Source: Brevibacillus brevis NBRC 100599
GTDB taxonomy: Bacteria > Bacillota > Bacilli > Brevibacillales > Brevibacillaceae
Length of the DNA: 64,000 bases
Reading direction: 5' to 3'
NCBI RefSeq assembly: GCF_000010165.1
Contig: NC_012491.1
Span: 288,501-352,500, forward strand
Under the pieces are notes generated by a model. It did no database searches and was not told the DNA's origin. It was given only the letters and a program-made list of their open reading frames with translations. The position numbers were made by a program, and so were the translations under genes. Positions 39,377-48,320 of the stretch are shown here, piece by piece (positions within the stretch are counted from its first letter, which is position 1; each line of letters opens with the position of its first letter).

Positions 39377-39993
39377 TGAACTTGAAGCACATTTTTCGAA
39401 AAGGAACCGAAACAGAAGCACCAACCCTGTTGTTGCTTCATGGCACGGGCGGAGATGAGAACAATCTCTTGCCACTGGCCGATCGCATTTATCCAGGCGC
39501 TTCTGTTCTGAGCGTCCGTGGGAATGTTCTCGAAAACGGCATGCCGCGATTTTTCAAACGCTTGGCAGAGGGTGTTTTTGACGAAGAGGATTTGGTCTAC
39601 CGCACGCAGGAGCTGCATGAGTTTTTGGATCAAGCGGCGGTTACGTATCAGATCGACCGAGACAATATCGTGGCAGTCGGCTATTCGAACGGGGCGAATA
39701 TTGCAGGTAGTCTCCTGTTCCATTACCCGAATCCGCTAAAAGGAGCGATTCTTTACCACCCAATGGTTCCACGTCGTGGGATCGCTCTCCCTGATATGTC
39801 AGCCATCCCAGTGTTCATCGGAGCGGGCACGAATGATCCGATCTGTACTGCACAAGAGACGGAGGAGCTGAACCAACTACTGACTGAAGCAGGTGCTGAC
39901 GTGACTGTGCATTGGGATTCGTATGGTCATCAGCTGACGGTGAAAGAAGTAGAGGCTTCGGCCGCGTGGTTTACAGAGAAGTTTCGCAAGTAA
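39376..39993 (+). CDS. mhqD: Carboxylesterase/phospholipase MhqD-like
   Basis: A 205-residue alpha/beta hydrolase. LLLLHGTGGDENNLLPLADRI is the oxyanion region and GYSNGANIAGSLL the nucleophile elbow. Asp in TNDPIC and His in YGHQLTV complete the triad. The start codon overlaps the mhqO stop (TAATG), indicating translational coupling. Its role is presumably in hydrolysing products of quinone breakdown. Confidence 0.9.
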   Translation: MNLKHIFRKGTETEAPTLLLLHGTGGDENNLLPLADRIYPGASVLSVRGNVLENGMPRFFKRLAEGVFDEEDLVYRTQELHEFLDQAAVTYQIDRDNIVAVGYSNGANIAGSLLFHYPNPLKGAILYHPMVPRRGIALPDMSAIPVFIGAGTNDPICTAQETEELNQLLTEAGADVTVHWDSYGHQLTVKEVEASAAWFTEKFRK

Positions 39994-40008
39994 TGGATGA
40001 GTAACAAG

Positions 40009-40039
40009 AGCGGCGGACCTGAGTGTCTGCCGCTTTTTT
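40009..40039 (+). terminator. Terminator of the mhq operon
   Basis: AGCGGCGGAC and GTCTGCCGCT arms with a CTGAGT loop and T6. Confidence 0.85.
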
Positions 40040-40130
40040 GTGCGCGCAAACAGTTGTTTTTCCGGGAAAAGGGCATGTTTCCCGCAGATTTAATCAAATG
40101 TGTAAAAGTCTTCAAGAGCCAGCAGGATTC

Positions 40131-40150
40131 GTTCATCTCTTGTTCATATT
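40131..40150 (+). promoter_or_regulatory. HssR-type direct repeat
   Basis: GTTCATCTC (40131-40139), two bases, GTTCATATT (40142-40150). The heme response regulator HssR of Staphylococcus binds GTTCATATT direct repeats with a 2-bp spacer. One copy here is exact and the other matches 7 of 9. It lies about 65 bp upstream of the 22-codon ORF, suggesting autoregulation of this hssRS operon. Confidence 0.65.
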
Positions 40151-40215
40151 GCTTCTTTACGATTGATCCGACTAGATAGGCACAAGCCAGTGACGATTTG
40201 CAGGAGGATCGACAA

Positions 40216-40284
40216 GTGAGTATCATTCAAAATAATGAGGAAGCAAGAGAACTAGAGCGCGGAGTAGCAAGGGGGCCAGCTTGA
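40216..40284 (+). CDS. 22-codon ORF translationally coupled to hssR
   Basis: GTG at 40216 follows CAGGAGG with 8-nt spacing and encodes MSIIQNNEEARELERGVARG plus two residues. Its stop TGA overlaps the ATG of hssR (TGATG). The peptide is hydrophilic. It may only serve to feed ribosomes to hssR, or may be a leader; no function is known. Confidence 0.5.
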   Translation: MSIIQNNEEARELERGVARGPA

Positions 40285-40964
40285 TGAAACTGACGATACT
40301 GATTGCAGATGACGATCCACATGTACGTGAGCTATTGCGATTTTACTTAGCAAAAGAAGGGTACAACGTTTTGGCTTGTGTGGATGGAGAAGAGGCTTCA
40401 CAACTGTTGGAACAGGAATCCGTCCAGCTCGCCATCGTGGATGTGATGATGCCAGGCAAAAACGGTTGGGAGCTGTGCCGGGAGATCAGAGAATTTTACG
40501 ACCTTCCTGTCATCCTGCTAACGGCAAAAGGAGAGGTGAGGGATAAGGAAAAAGGTTTTTTGGCGGGGACGGATGATTATTTGACCAAGCCATTTGAGCC
40601 TACCGAATTGCTATACCGCATCAAGGCCTTGCTGCGTCGGTATCAGATGGTCAGCAAACAAATCATTGTCTTAAACGATACCGTCATCGATCGGATCAGC
40701 CATGTCGTGAAGGTAAAAGAAGAGTTGATTCATTTACCGTTAAAGGAATTTGAACTGCTTGCCCAGCTTGCTAGTTTTCCTGATCGGATTTTTACCCGGG
40801 ATCAACTGTTGGAGCTTGTGTGGGGCGGCGATACCGAGAGCGATAGTCGTACCATCGATGTGCATATTAAGCGGCTGCGAGAAAAGTTTACGGAGAAAAC
40901 AAATGACTTTGTCATTTCTACCGTTCGCGGCTTAGGCTACAAGCTGGAGGTACGAGGCTCGTGA
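40284..40964 (+). CDS. hssR: Heme-responsive two-component response regulator HssR
   Basis: 226 residues, OmpR type. The receiver domain has acidic pair ADDD at the N-terminus, phospho-acceptor Asp in LAIVDVMMPGKNGWELC, the switch Thr in LLTAKG and Lys in DDYLTKPF. The winged-helix output domain has TRDQLLELVWGG, SRTIDVHIKRLREKF and TVRGLGYKLEV. The kinase partner overlaps the stop codon and has the HssS sensor signature. ATG 40284 follows AAGGGGG. Confidence 0.87.
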   Translation: MKLTILIADDDPHVRELLRFYLAKEGYNVLACVDGEEASQLLEQESVQLAIVDVMMPGKNGWELCREIREFYDLPVILLTAKGEVRDKEKGFLAGTDDYLTKPFEPTELLYRIKALLRRYQMVSKQIIVLNDTVIDRISHVVKVKEELIHLPLKEFELLAQLASFPDRIFTRDQLLELVWGGDTESDSRTIDVHIKRLREKFTEKTNDFVISTVRGLGYKLEVRGS

Positions 40965-42370
40965 AATCTCTTTACGTTCGGGTCGTTCTTACCTTCGTCG
41001 CCATTGTACTGATCAGCGGCACACTGGGATTTTTGCTGGCAAATGAGTATTATCAACGAAATCTACGCGCTTATAATGAACAAAAAATCATGAGCATCGG
41101 ACAGCAAATGATTGATTTGTATGAGCATAAATCGTCGCTCGACCTGCCTGCCTTTATGACTCATGTCGCCAATTTGAATTTTCAGCTGTATCTCGTGGAT
41201 GAGAATGGTGCTGCAAGCCAGTTCGGAGCACCTTTTCGCGATCAGCAGATAGAGCCTGCCATTATTCAAAAAGTGTTGGCGGGTGAGACCTACAGAGGGA
41301 TTACAGAAGAACAGCACGGCTTGTTTGTGACCGGATTTTTTGAAAACACGTTGACAAACAGCATTGGCTTGCCGCTTACAGCAGAAGGGAAAAAATACGC
41401 CCTGTTTGTACGGCCAAATATTGAGCAGCAGTTTGGCGAGGTGCACATTATGTTTGCTTTGCTGTTGGCAGCGATGTTTGTGCTGAGCTTGGTCCTGATC
41501 TTGATCTTTACCCGTTACTTGGTGAAGCCGATCGAGAAGCTGAGCCATGCGACCAAAAAACTGGCGGAAGGCGAGTACGATATCCACTTGGACATCTCTC
41601 GCCGGGATGAAATCGGCGATTTGGCTATGCATTTTGCCAGGATGACAGAGTCTCTCAAGCAATTGGATGAGATGCGCCAAGAGTTTGTCTCCAATGTCTC
41701 TCATGAAATCCAGTCTCCATTGACATCGATCCAAGGCTTTTCTCAAGCCATCCGCAGCGGTGGTGTGACTAACGAACAGCGGGAAACGTACTTGACTATC
41801 ATCGAAGAGGAGAGCAGGCGGCTGTCTTCCTTGAGCAAGCAGCTGTTGACGCTCGCTTCCCTGGACAAGGAGACAGGTCTGTACGAACCGACACGATTTC
41901 GTCTTGATGAGCAGATCAGGCAAGTCCTCTTAGTTTTGGAGCATCAGTGGCAACAAAAAAAGCTCACGATGGAGCTGACCTTACCGGAGACCTTTATCGT
42001 AGGTGACAAGCAGCTGCTCAATCAGGTATGGATGAACCTGATTGCCAATAGTATCAAATTCACCCCAAAGGCTGGCTCTATTTATATTATGATACAGAAG
42101 GATACGCGAATCGTCGTGACCATTCGGGATACGGGGATTGGCATGTCAGAAGAAGAGCAGGAGCATGTCTTTGACCGTTTTTACAAAGGAGACAAGTCAC
42201 GCAATCGGGAAGCGACGGGAAGCGGTCTCGGTCTTTCTATCGTGCAAAAAATTTTGCAGGTCGCAAAAGGCGGCATTCACATTCAGAGCCGTATAGGCGA
42301 AGGGACAACGGTCACGGTCAGCCTCCCGACGGGTGAACATCCTACTACGCGAACGACAAACGAATCATAA
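40961..42370 (+). CDS. hssS: Heme-sensing histidine kinase HssS
   Basis: 469 residues. Membrane helix ~8-28, extracytoplasmic sensor ~30-160, helix ~165-190, HAMP ~190-240, phospho-acceptor His in FVSNVSHEIQSPLTSIQGF, and ATPase N, G1 and G2 boxes (NQVWMNLIANSIKFTP, IRDTGIGMSEEE, GSGLGLSI). The sensor segment GAPFRDQQIEPAIIQKVL... LFVTGFFENT... LFVRPNIEQQF closely matches staphylococcal HssS as I know it. GTG 40961 overlaps the hssR stop. No hrtAB heme exporter is encoded in the window, unlike in Staphylococcus. Confidence 0.87.
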   Translation: MKSLYVRVVLTFVAIVLISGTLGFLLANEYYQRNLRAYNEQKIMSIGQQMIDLYEHKSSLDLPAFMTHVANLNFQLYLVDENGAASQFGAPFRDQQIEPAIIQKVLAGETYRGITEEQHGLFVTGFFENTLTNSIGLPLTAEGKKYALFVRPNIEQQFGEVHIMFALLLAAMFVLSLVLILIFTRYLVKPIEKLSHATKKLAEGEYDIHLDISRRDEIGDLAMHFARMTESLKQLDEMRQEFVSNVSHEIQSPLTSIQGFSQAIRSGGVTNEQRETYLTIIEEESRRLSSLSKQLLTLASLDKETGLYEPTRFRLDEQIRQVLLVLEHQWQQKKLTMELTLPETFIVGDKQLLNQVWMNLIANSIKFTPKAGSIYIMIQKDTRIVVTIRDTGIGMSEEEQEHVFDRFYKGDKSRNREATGSGLGLSIVQKILQVAKGGIHIQSRIGEGTTVTVSLPTGEHPTTRTTNES

Positions 42371-42396
42371 CGAAGCGAAGCAAAGGAGTGATTTCC

Positions 42397-42837
42397 ATGA
42401 ATATCGGCATGCGTATACTCGCCGCAGTCATATCACCTCTCTTTACCGGTCTGTATGCTGCGCTGATCATCTACCTTTATCGTGATCCAAGCGCGCCGTA
42501 CGGGTTTGGAAAAGAGTATTTGCTGGGCGTACTCATAAGCATGGCAATGAACCTGATTGTCTTCGTATGGCTGTCGGTATTCGTGGACTGGCTAGTGAGT
42601 CGGTCACACTTGATCGGGTGGAAAAAATACGTTGTGCGTTTCGCAGGATATGCTGTCATCGGTTATGTACCTGTACTTTTTCAATGGCTAAAGAGTGTTG
42701 ATCCGCATGCCGCATTGTTTTATCCGCAGGCAACGGTTTTAGTATTCGCTTCGATCTGTTACTCTCTTATATTTGTGGGAATAGAGGCGATAAGGAAGCG
42801 GTTTACCCGGAAAAGCGAGGAAACCCGTTGCGGTTAA
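42397..42837 (+). CDS. Hypothetical four-helix membrane protein downstream of hssS
   Basis: 146 residues from ATG 42397, 8 nt after AAAGGAG, 26 bp after the hssS stop. Four hydrophobic segments are visible (MRILAAVISPLFTGLYAALII, LLGVLISMAMNLIVFVWLSV, KYVVRFAGYAVIGYVPVLF, ATVLVFASICYSLIFVGIEA), with a basic cytoplasmic tail. No family recognised. Its position suggests it belongs to the heme-response operon. Confidence 0.7.
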   Translation: MNIGMRILAAVISPLFTGLYAALIIYLYRDPSAPYGFGKEYLLGVLISMAMNLIVFVWLSVFVDWLVSRSHLIGWKKYVVRFAGYAVIGYVPVLFQWLKSVDPHAALFYPQATVLVFASICYSLIFVGIEAIRKRFTRKSEETRCG

Positions 42838-42863
42838 TCAAATGTTTAAAATGCTGGAGTAAC

Positions 42864-42892
42864 AAAAAAGCCCGAGCAATCAGGTAGCTCGG
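42864..42892 (-). terminator. Terminator of cadC
   Basis: CCGAGC and GCTCGG arms; on the minus strand the hairpin is followed by GC and T6. Confidence 0.75.
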
Positions 42893-43254
42893 ACAATGGT
42901 TTTCTGTTCTTTGGCGTGTTCAATCCCCGCAGATATGAGATGGCGTACATGGTCATCATCCAACGAGTAAAAAACGAGCTTTCCTTCTTTGCGGTACTTG
43001 GCCAGTCCCATGTTGCGAAGAAGCCGCAGATGGTGGGAGGTGTTAGCGATCGAGCTTCCGATGATAGCAGCCACATCGCAGACACAGAGCTCGTCTTCCA
43101 TCGAGAGGATGTGAATGATTTTGGCGCGGGTGTCATCAGCCAACGCCTTGAAGATTTTTGCTACCCCTTCTGATTCTGTGGCGAACGGCTTTAACCGATT
43201 TACTTTTTCCTCATCAAAACATTGGATTTCACAGATGTCATCCACTGTAACCAT
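42880..43254 (-). CDS. cadC: CadC-type metal-sensing ArsR/SmtB repressor
   Basis: About 124 residues. The N-terminal DICEIQCFDEEKVNRL carries the two upstream cysteines of the CadC alpha3N site, and ELCVCDVAAIIG the C-x-C of helix 3, so the full Cd/Pb/Zn thiolate site is present. The recognition helix is in SIANTSHHLRLLRNMGL and the wing in YRKEGKLVFYSLDD. The start is uncertain: GTG 43257, ATG 43254 and GTG 43245 are all in frame near GAGGTG. It is separated from cadA by one small gene rather than co-transcribed. CadC-like palindromes lie before cadA. Confidence 0.9.
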   Translation of the reverse strand: MVTVDDICEIQCFDEEKVNRLKPFATESEGVAKIFKALADDTRAKIIHILSMEDELCVCDVAAIIGSSIANTSHHLRLLRNMGLAKYRKEGKLVFYSLDDDHVRHLISAGIEHAKEQKTIVRAT

Positions 43255-43396
43255 CACCTCATGCTCTACAATGTCCTACTATTATAGACATTCACAGGGA
43301 AAGTGAAAAGGAAAAACGACATTTTGATGGCAGTGTAGTGTCCCTCTCTGTTTTCGTGTAAGATGAACATGATCCAAGAAATGGGGAGAGAATACC

Positions 43397-43693
43397 ATGA
43401 GTGCGCAACCAAAGTGCCCGAAGTGCCGTTCTGCGAAAATCGATTTGACGGAATCGATCAATAAGCCATTATACATAACCATTTATGCAGCAGTTTTGGC
43501 AGTGCTTGCCTTGATCGGTATTTCGGTGAAAGGAACTCCTGTCATCTTTTTGTTCCTCGGACTATCAGGGGCCTTTATCCTGTTTGCCGTTCGTCTTGCT
43601 TTAGAAAAGCGCAAAGTAATCAAGTGCAAATGTCTGGACTGTGGGGAGCGTTGGCAGACTACCCCAACACCTGTAGAAGCCAGTTCTAAGTAA
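43397..43693 (+). CDS. Small membrane protein with split zinc-ribbon cysteines
   Basis: 98 residues. The N-terminal CPKCRSAKI pair and the C-terminal CKCLDCGERW pair flank two membrane helices (ITIYAAVLAVLALIGI, TPVIFLFLGLSGAFILFAV), so both cysteine groups face the same side and could form one zinc site. Family unknown. GGGGAGA precedes the ATG. Confidence 0.7.
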   Translation: MSAQPKCPKCRSAKIDLTESINKPLYITIYAAVLAVLALIGISVKGTPVIFLFLGLSGAFILFAVRLALEKRKVIKCKCLDCGERWQTTPTPVEASSK

Positions 43694-43694
43694 C

Positions 43695-43723
43695 GAGACT
43701 CCTAGTAAAATAGGGGTCTTTTT
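43695..43723 (+). terminator. Terminator of the zinc-ribbon membrane protein gene
   Basis: GACTCCTA and TAGGGGTC arms, GTAAAA loop, then T5C. Confidence 0.75.
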
Positions 43724-43758
43724 CTTTATTCCCAGTCTGTAAAAAAATGGGCGAAATA

Positions 43759-43776
43759 TTCAAATCAATTCTTGAA
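43759..43776 (+). promoter_or_regulatory. CadC-like operator 1
   Basis: TTCAAATCAATTCTTGAA, TTCAA/TTGAA dyad overlapping the -35 of the cadA promoter. Confidence 0.5.
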
Positions 43777-43800
43777 CGAACCAGAAGGATGCGATAATAT
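43772..43800 (+). promoter_or_regulatory. cadA promoter
   Basis: TTGAAC (43772-43777), 17-nt spacer, TAATAT (43795-43800). Confidence 0.6.
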
Positions 43801-43805
43801 AATAA

Positions 43806-43823
43806 TTAAATATTTGTTTGAAT
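43806..43823 (+). promoter_or_regulatory. CadC-like operator 2
   Basis: TTAAATATTTGTTTGAAT; its complement, ATTCAAACAAATATTTAA, closely resembles the plasmid pI258 cad operator core TCAAATAAATATTTGAA. It lies at the predicted start point. Confidence 0.65.
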
Positions 43824-43885
43824 GTTTGTGGATTGATTTCATTCGAAGCTGGGCAAAATAGATGCTTGGAAAAAGGTGAAAACAG

Positions 43886-46117
43886 ATGGCAGAAGAACGA
43901 AAAAAAGATGAGTGTTGCAGTGGGCATCAATGCGGCAGTGAGCATAAGCATGCTGGTAAAATTCTCACGGTTCTCGAGCCTGCGGCTGCGGCAACTGAAA
44001 GCGCAGGCATTCTTTCTTCACAGGCTGTTGTCTATCGCGTTATAGGTATGGATTGCAGTTCGTGCGCCAAATCGCTGGAAAAGCATATGCATACGTTGCC
44101 TGCGGTAAAAGAGGTAAACGTGAACTTTTCCACGGGTAAAATGCAGCTCGTCGCGGATGGGCTAGGAGAAGATGCGGTGGTCAAGGAAGTCGCAAAGGCC
44201 GGATATAGTGCCATGCTACTTACGAGGCGCACGGCCAAAGCAGTTCCGAAAACGGATCAAGCAGGGACGACGCTGACGGTGATTTCTGGTGTGTTGTTGG
44301 CTCTCGGTTTTCTAGGTTCCTTATCGTCTGGCATACCTCCGCTGGTCGTTACTGTTCTCTATGCGTTGTCGATCATAAGCGGCGGCTACCGACCTGCACG
44401 CAGTGCTTTTTACGCGATAAAAAGCGGTTCACTGGATATGAACGTATTGATGTCTGTTGCGGCTGTTGGAGCCGCATTAATCGGTGAGTGGCTGGAGGGC
44501 GCAACAGTAGTCTGGCTCTTTTCCATCGGAAACTTGCTGCAGACCAAGTCGATTGAAAAAACGCGCGACTCCATACGTAATCTGATGGATTTGGCTCCGC
44601 CTGAAGCATGGGTCAAGGTGGGGGAGTCTCTTACCCGCAAACCGGTTGAGGACATCACAGTCGGTCAAGTCATCGTAGTGAAGCCGGGAGAGAAAATCCC
44701 GCTGGATGGTGTCATCGTACACGGGACATCGAGCGTCAATCAGGCCCCGATTACAGGTGAATCGATTCCCGTAGATAAGCTGGTCGGGGACAGTGTTTTT
44801 GCAGGAAGTGTCAACGAGAGTGGCGCGGTGGAGATCAAGGTAACAAAGCTGGTGGAAGATACAGCGATTGCCAGAATCATTCATCTCGTGGAGGAAGCGC
44901 AGGAAAAAAAAGCGCCTACTCAGGCGTTCGTCGACAAATTCGCTACGATCTACACGCCAATCGTGCTCGTGCTTGCTTTGCTCGTGATTGTATTCCCGCC
45001 ATTACTCGGACTCGGTACCTGGGGAGAATGGTTTTACAGAGGGCTTGAGCTGCTAGTCGTTGCTTGCCCGTGCGCACTGGTCATTTCTACGCCAGTTGCG
45101 ATTGTGTCCGCGATTGGAAATGCCGCGAGAAACGGCGTCCTGATCAAGGGTGGTACGTTTTTGGAAAAGGCAGGAGCGATTACCGCAATTGCTTTCGATA
45201 AAACGGGCACATTGACGGAAGGAAAACCACAGGTTGCGGCGGTTATCGAGATGGAGGGAAGCGAGGACGACGTAGTGTCGATCGCCAGAACGATTGAAGA
45301 GCGATCTTCCCATCCGATTGCACTAGCGATTCTCACCTATGCGAAACAAAAGCAGATTGCTTCCCAGAGTGGGCAAGATTTCAAGGCGATCGTCGGAAAA
45401 GGGGCGAGCGCTGTCATCGGAACCGAAACATTTTATGCAGGAAAGCCCGCCCTGTTTCAAGAGCTGGGAGTCGATCTGTCGGCATGGCAAACGAAAGTCG
45501 AGTCGTTGCAGAGTGAGGGACATACACTGGTGGTTATCGGTACCGCAACGAAATTGATCGGGATGATTGCCGTTGCCGATACCATTCGTGAGATTACGGT
45601 TAGTGCCATTGGCAAGCTCAAGGCCGCAGGAATCGAAGACATCGTGATGCTGACCGGTGACAATACGGGTACGGCGAAAAAAGTAGCGAGTCAGACAGGC
45701 GTCAATCGTTATTTTGCAGAGCTGCTGCCACAAGATAAGGTAGAAGCGGTCAAGCGACTACAGCAAGAAGGCAAGGTCGTCGCCATGGTGGGTGACGGGA
45801 TCAATGATGCACCTGCTCTCGCATCAGCTGACTTGGGGATTGCGATGGCTGGAGCAGGTACTGATACAGCAATGGAAACCGCGGATATTGTACTGATGGC
45901 TGACAATCTCGAAAAGCTGCCGCACACGATGAAGATCAGCAGAAAAGCACTCACGATTATCAAGCAAAACATCTGGTTTTCGATCATCGTGAAGCTGATT
46001 GCACTCGTGCTGATATTCCCAGGCTATCTAACCTTGTGGCTGGCGGTGCTCAGTGACACGGGAGCGGCTTTGCTGGTCATCTTAAACAGTATGAGACTCT
46101 TGCGTATGAAAGGCTAA
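43886..46117 (+). CDS. cadA: Cadmium/zinc/lead-exporting P1B-type ATPase CadA
   Basis: 743 residues. The N-terminal stretch is rich in Cys and His (DECCSGHQCGSEHKHAGK), followed by an HMA domain with GMDCSSCAK. Then come eight membrane helices, the actuator TGES loop, the ion-binding CPCAL in helix 6, the phosphorylation DKTGTLTEG, the nucleotide-domain SSHPIA and the hinge GDGINDAPAL. CPC with the Cys-rich leader fits the Cd2+/Zn2+/Pb2+ group. It is preceded by two CadC-like operators. A ribosome site AAAGGTG lies before the ATG. Confidence 0.95.
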   Translation: MAEERKKDECCSGHQCGSEHKHAGKILTVLEPAAAATESAGILSSQAVVYRVIGMDCSSCAKSLEKHMHTLPAVKEVNVNFSTGKMQLVADGLGEDAVVKEVAKAGYSAMLLTRRTAKAVPKTDQAGTTLTVISGVLLALGFLGSLSSGIPPLVVTVLYALSIISGGYRPARSAFYAIKSGSLDMNVLMSVAAVGAALIGEWLEGATVVWLFSIGNLLQTKSIEKTRDSIRNLMDLAPPEAWVKVGESLTRKPVEDITVGQVIVVKPGEKIPLDGVIVHGTSSVNQAPITGESIPVDKLVGDSVFAGSVNESGAVEIKVTKLVEDTAIARIIHLVEEAQEKKAPTQAFVDKFATIYTPIVLVLALLVIVFPPLLGLGTWGEWFYRGLELLVVACPCALVISTPVAIVSAIGNAARNGVLIKGGTFLEKAGAITAIAFDKTGTLTEGKPQVAAVIEMEGSEDDVVSIARTIEERSSHPIALAILTYAKQKQIASQSGQDFKAIVGKGASAVIGTETFYAGKPALFQELGVDLSAWQTKVESLQSEGHTLVVIGTATKLIGMIAVADTIREITVSAIGKLKAAGIEDIVMLTGDNTGTAKKVASQTGVNRYFAELLPQDKVEAVKRLQQEGKVVAMVGDGINDAPALASADLGIAMAGAGTDTAMETADIVLMADNLEKLPHTMKISRKALTIIKQNIWFSIIVKLIALVLIFPGYLTLWLAVLSDTGAALLVILNSMRLLRMKG

Positions 46118-46119
46118 AT

Positions 46120-46159
46120 AAAAAAGGGGAGATGAGCTGTCGAAGCTCTCTCCCTTTTT
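46120..46159. terminator. Bidirectional terminator between cadA and the oppDF fusion
   Basis: AAAAAGGGGAGATGAGCT pairs with AGCTCTCTCCCTTTTT (few mismatches) around a 5-base loop, with A and T tracts on both sides. Confidence 0.8.
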
Positions 46160-46175
46160 CTTTTGTATATAGGTT

Positions 46176-48179
46176 TTACACCAAGACGCCGCCGCCGTAT
46201 CTTTCGAATTCTTTCTGGGTGCAAGCGACAAAGTGACCGCGCTCCACTTCACGCAAGACGCGTTCTTCCCCTTGATCTCGCAAATATTCCTGATCATCGA
46301 AAACGATGCGCTTACGGTTGCGCTCATAATCCGGATCTGGCAATGGAATTGCCGAGAGCAACGATTTGGTGTACGGATGAATCGGATTCTCGTACAGGCG
46401 ATTACTTTCTGCCAGCTCCACGATACGTCCCCGGTACATAACACCAATGCGGTCACTGATGTATTTCACCATGGACAGGTCATGGGCGATGAACAGATAG
46501 GTCAGGCCTTTTTCTTTTTGCAGGCGTTTGAGCAGGTTAATGACCTGCGCCTGAATGGACACGTCGAGGGCAGAGATCGGTTCATCGGCAATGATGAATT
46601 CCGGATCAACAGCCAATGCCCGTGCAATCCCGATCCGTTGGCGCTGTCCGCCGCTGAACTCATGTGGGTAACGGTTTGCGTGCTCGCGGTTGAGGCCGAC
46701 GGTTTCCAACAGCTCGTGTACCTTGGCGATGCGTGCTTCCTTGTTCGCCAGACGATGAATGTCCAGACCTTCCGCAATAATATCGGATACAGTCAGACGT
46801 GGATTCAACGATGAGTACGGGTCTTGGAAAATCATCTGGATTTTGCGGTTGAGCCATTTCTTTTCTTCGAGTGTTTTCTTTCCGTGTACACTTTGTCCAT
46901 TGAACAAGACCTCTCCGCCAGTTGCATCGTACAAGCGAAGGATGGTGCGTCCTGTGGTCGATTTACCGCAACCGGATTCACCCACAAGGCCAAAGATTTC
47001 CCCTTTGTAGATGTCGAAGGTGATACCATCTACAGCTTTCAGCGTATGACCATTCCCGAGGTCAAAATGCTGTTTCAAATCTTTGACTTCAACCAGCTTC
47101 TCACGATTCTCGTAGTTGAACGTTTTTTTCGTGCTTACAGGAGCCTCAGTTGCCTCATCAGAATTGACTTTTCGTCTCACAGCCGAAGCAGGCGGTTTGA
47201 TGTCAGGTGCCATTTCATGCAGGAGCCATGTTGCTGCATAGTGCGTATCGGAGATTTTGAACATCGGTGGTTCATATTCCAGATCGACCTTCAACGCAAA
47301 TGGGTTACGAGCCGCGAAAGCATCACCTACAGGTGGTTTAAACATGTCAGGCGGCGATCCAGGAATGGACATCAGCTCGTCATCACTGGAATCGAGACTA
47401 GGCATGGAACCTAATAGACCCCATGTATACGGGTGTTTAGGATCGTAGAAAATTTCATCGACTTTGCCGATTTCCACAATTTTTCCTGCATACATAACCG
47501 CTACACGGTCTGCCATGTTCGCAACTACACCGAGGTCATGCGTAATAAAGATGATCGAGGTACCCATCTTCTTTTGCAGTTCCTTCAGCAACTCCAAAAT
47601 CTGCGCTTGAATCGATACGTCCAGAGCAGTCGTCGGCTCATCGGCGATGATAATTTTTGGATTGCAGGCCAATGCGATGGCAATGACAATCCGTTGGCGC
47701 ATCCCACCAGAAAACTGGTGCGGGTATTGATCGACACGTTCTTTGGCAAAGGGAATCCCTACCATTTCCAACAGTTCAATAGCACGGCTGCGGGCGTCTG
47801 CACGGTTCAGCTTTTGGTGCTTGATGAAGCTCTCCATGATTTGGTTCCCGATAGTCATCGTCGGATTCAAGGAAGTCATCGGGTCTTGGAAAATCATTGA
47901 GATATCGCGACCGCGAACATCCTGCATTTCTTTTTCGGAAAGCGTAACCAAATCTCTTCCTTCAAAAAGAACTTGCCCTTTTGGAATGCGTCCAGGAGGA
48001 GAAGGAATGAGGCGCATAAGTGCTTGGGAAGTGACGGATTTACCGGAACCAGATTCACCAACAATCGCCAGCGTTTCTCCTTTTTCCAGATCGAAGGAGA
48101 CGCCACGTACTGCCTTGACTTCACCTGCATACGTATCGAATGACACATGCAAATCTTTTACTTCTAAAACTTTTCCCAT
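46176..48179 (-). CDS. Fused OppD-OppF dipeptide/oligopeptide ABC transporter ATPase
   Basis: 667 residues with two complete ABC ATPases. The first has Walker A GESGSGKS, signature FSGGMRQR, Walker [13 protein letters not shown] and the OppD-type C-terminal extension [15 protein letters not shown]. The second has [31 protein letters not shown] and [13 protein letters not shown]. They are joined by a ~60-residue linker (~325-380). In most Bacillales these are separate genes. ATG 48179 follows AAAGGGATG. No permease or binding-protein gene is adjacent, so the partners are encoded elsewhere. A Fur box lies 127 bp upstream. Confidence 0.92.
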   Translation of the reverse strand: MGKVLEVKDLHVSFDTYAGEVKAVRGVSFDLEKGETLAIVGESGSGKSVTSQALMRLIPSPPGRIPKGQVLFEGRDLVTLSEKEMQDVRGRDISMIFQDPMTSLNPTMTIGNQIMESFIKHQKLNRADARSRAIELLEMVGIPFAKERVDQYPHQFSGGMRQRIVIAIALACNPKIIIADEPTTALDVSIQAQILELLKELQKKMGTSIIFITHDLGVVANMADRVAVMYAGKIVEIGKVDEIFYDPKHPYTWGLLGSMPSLDSSDDELMSIPGSPPDMFKPPVGDAFAARNPFALKVDLEYEPPMFKISDTHYAATWLLHEMAPDIKPPASAVRRKVNSDEATEAPVSTKKTFNYENREKLVEVKDLKQHFDLGNGHTLKAVDGITFDIYKGEIFGLVGESGCGKSTTGRTILRLYDATGGEVLFNGQSVHGKKTLEEKKWLNRKIQMIFQDPYSSLNPRLTVSDIIAEGLDIHRLANKEARIAKVHELLETVGLNREHANRYPHEFSGGQRQRIGIARALAVDPEFIIADEPISALDVSIQAQVINLLKRLQKEKGLTYLFIAHDLSMVKYISDRIGVMYRGRIVELAESNRLYENPIHPYTKSLLSAIPLPDPDYERNRKRIVFDDQEYLRDQGEERVLREVERGHFVACTQKEFERYGGGVLV

Positions 48180-48255
48180 ATAATCATCCCTTTCGAGCAT
48201 GCTTTGTCGTGATTAACCCGCCATGTATATCCAACGCTCTCTCTAATAGAGGTAG

Positions 48256-48277
48256 TTCAAAAAGTCGACTTTTTGAA
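48256..48277. repeat. Perfect 22-bp palindrome in the oppDF/deacetylase intergenic region
   Basis: Arms TTCAAAAAGTC and GACTTTTTGAA abut with no loop. It could be an operator, a weak terminator, or the footprint of paired insertion-sequence ends. No transposase gene is nearby. Confidence 0.6.
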
Positions 48278-48305
48278 TACGCACTAGTATAAATTTTTGC
48301 GAAAA

Positions 48306-48320
48306 TGAAAATCATTATCA
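48306..48320. promoter_or_regulatory. Fur box upstream of oppDF and polysaccharide deacetylase
   Basis: TGAAAATCATTATCA matches the Bacillus Fur 7-1-7 consensus TGATAATnATTATCA at all but one position. It lies between divergent genes, so the regulated direction is not certain. A TATACT at 48325-48330 (plus) and a TATACT on the minus strand near 48290 could be the respective -10 elements. Confidence 0.75.
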
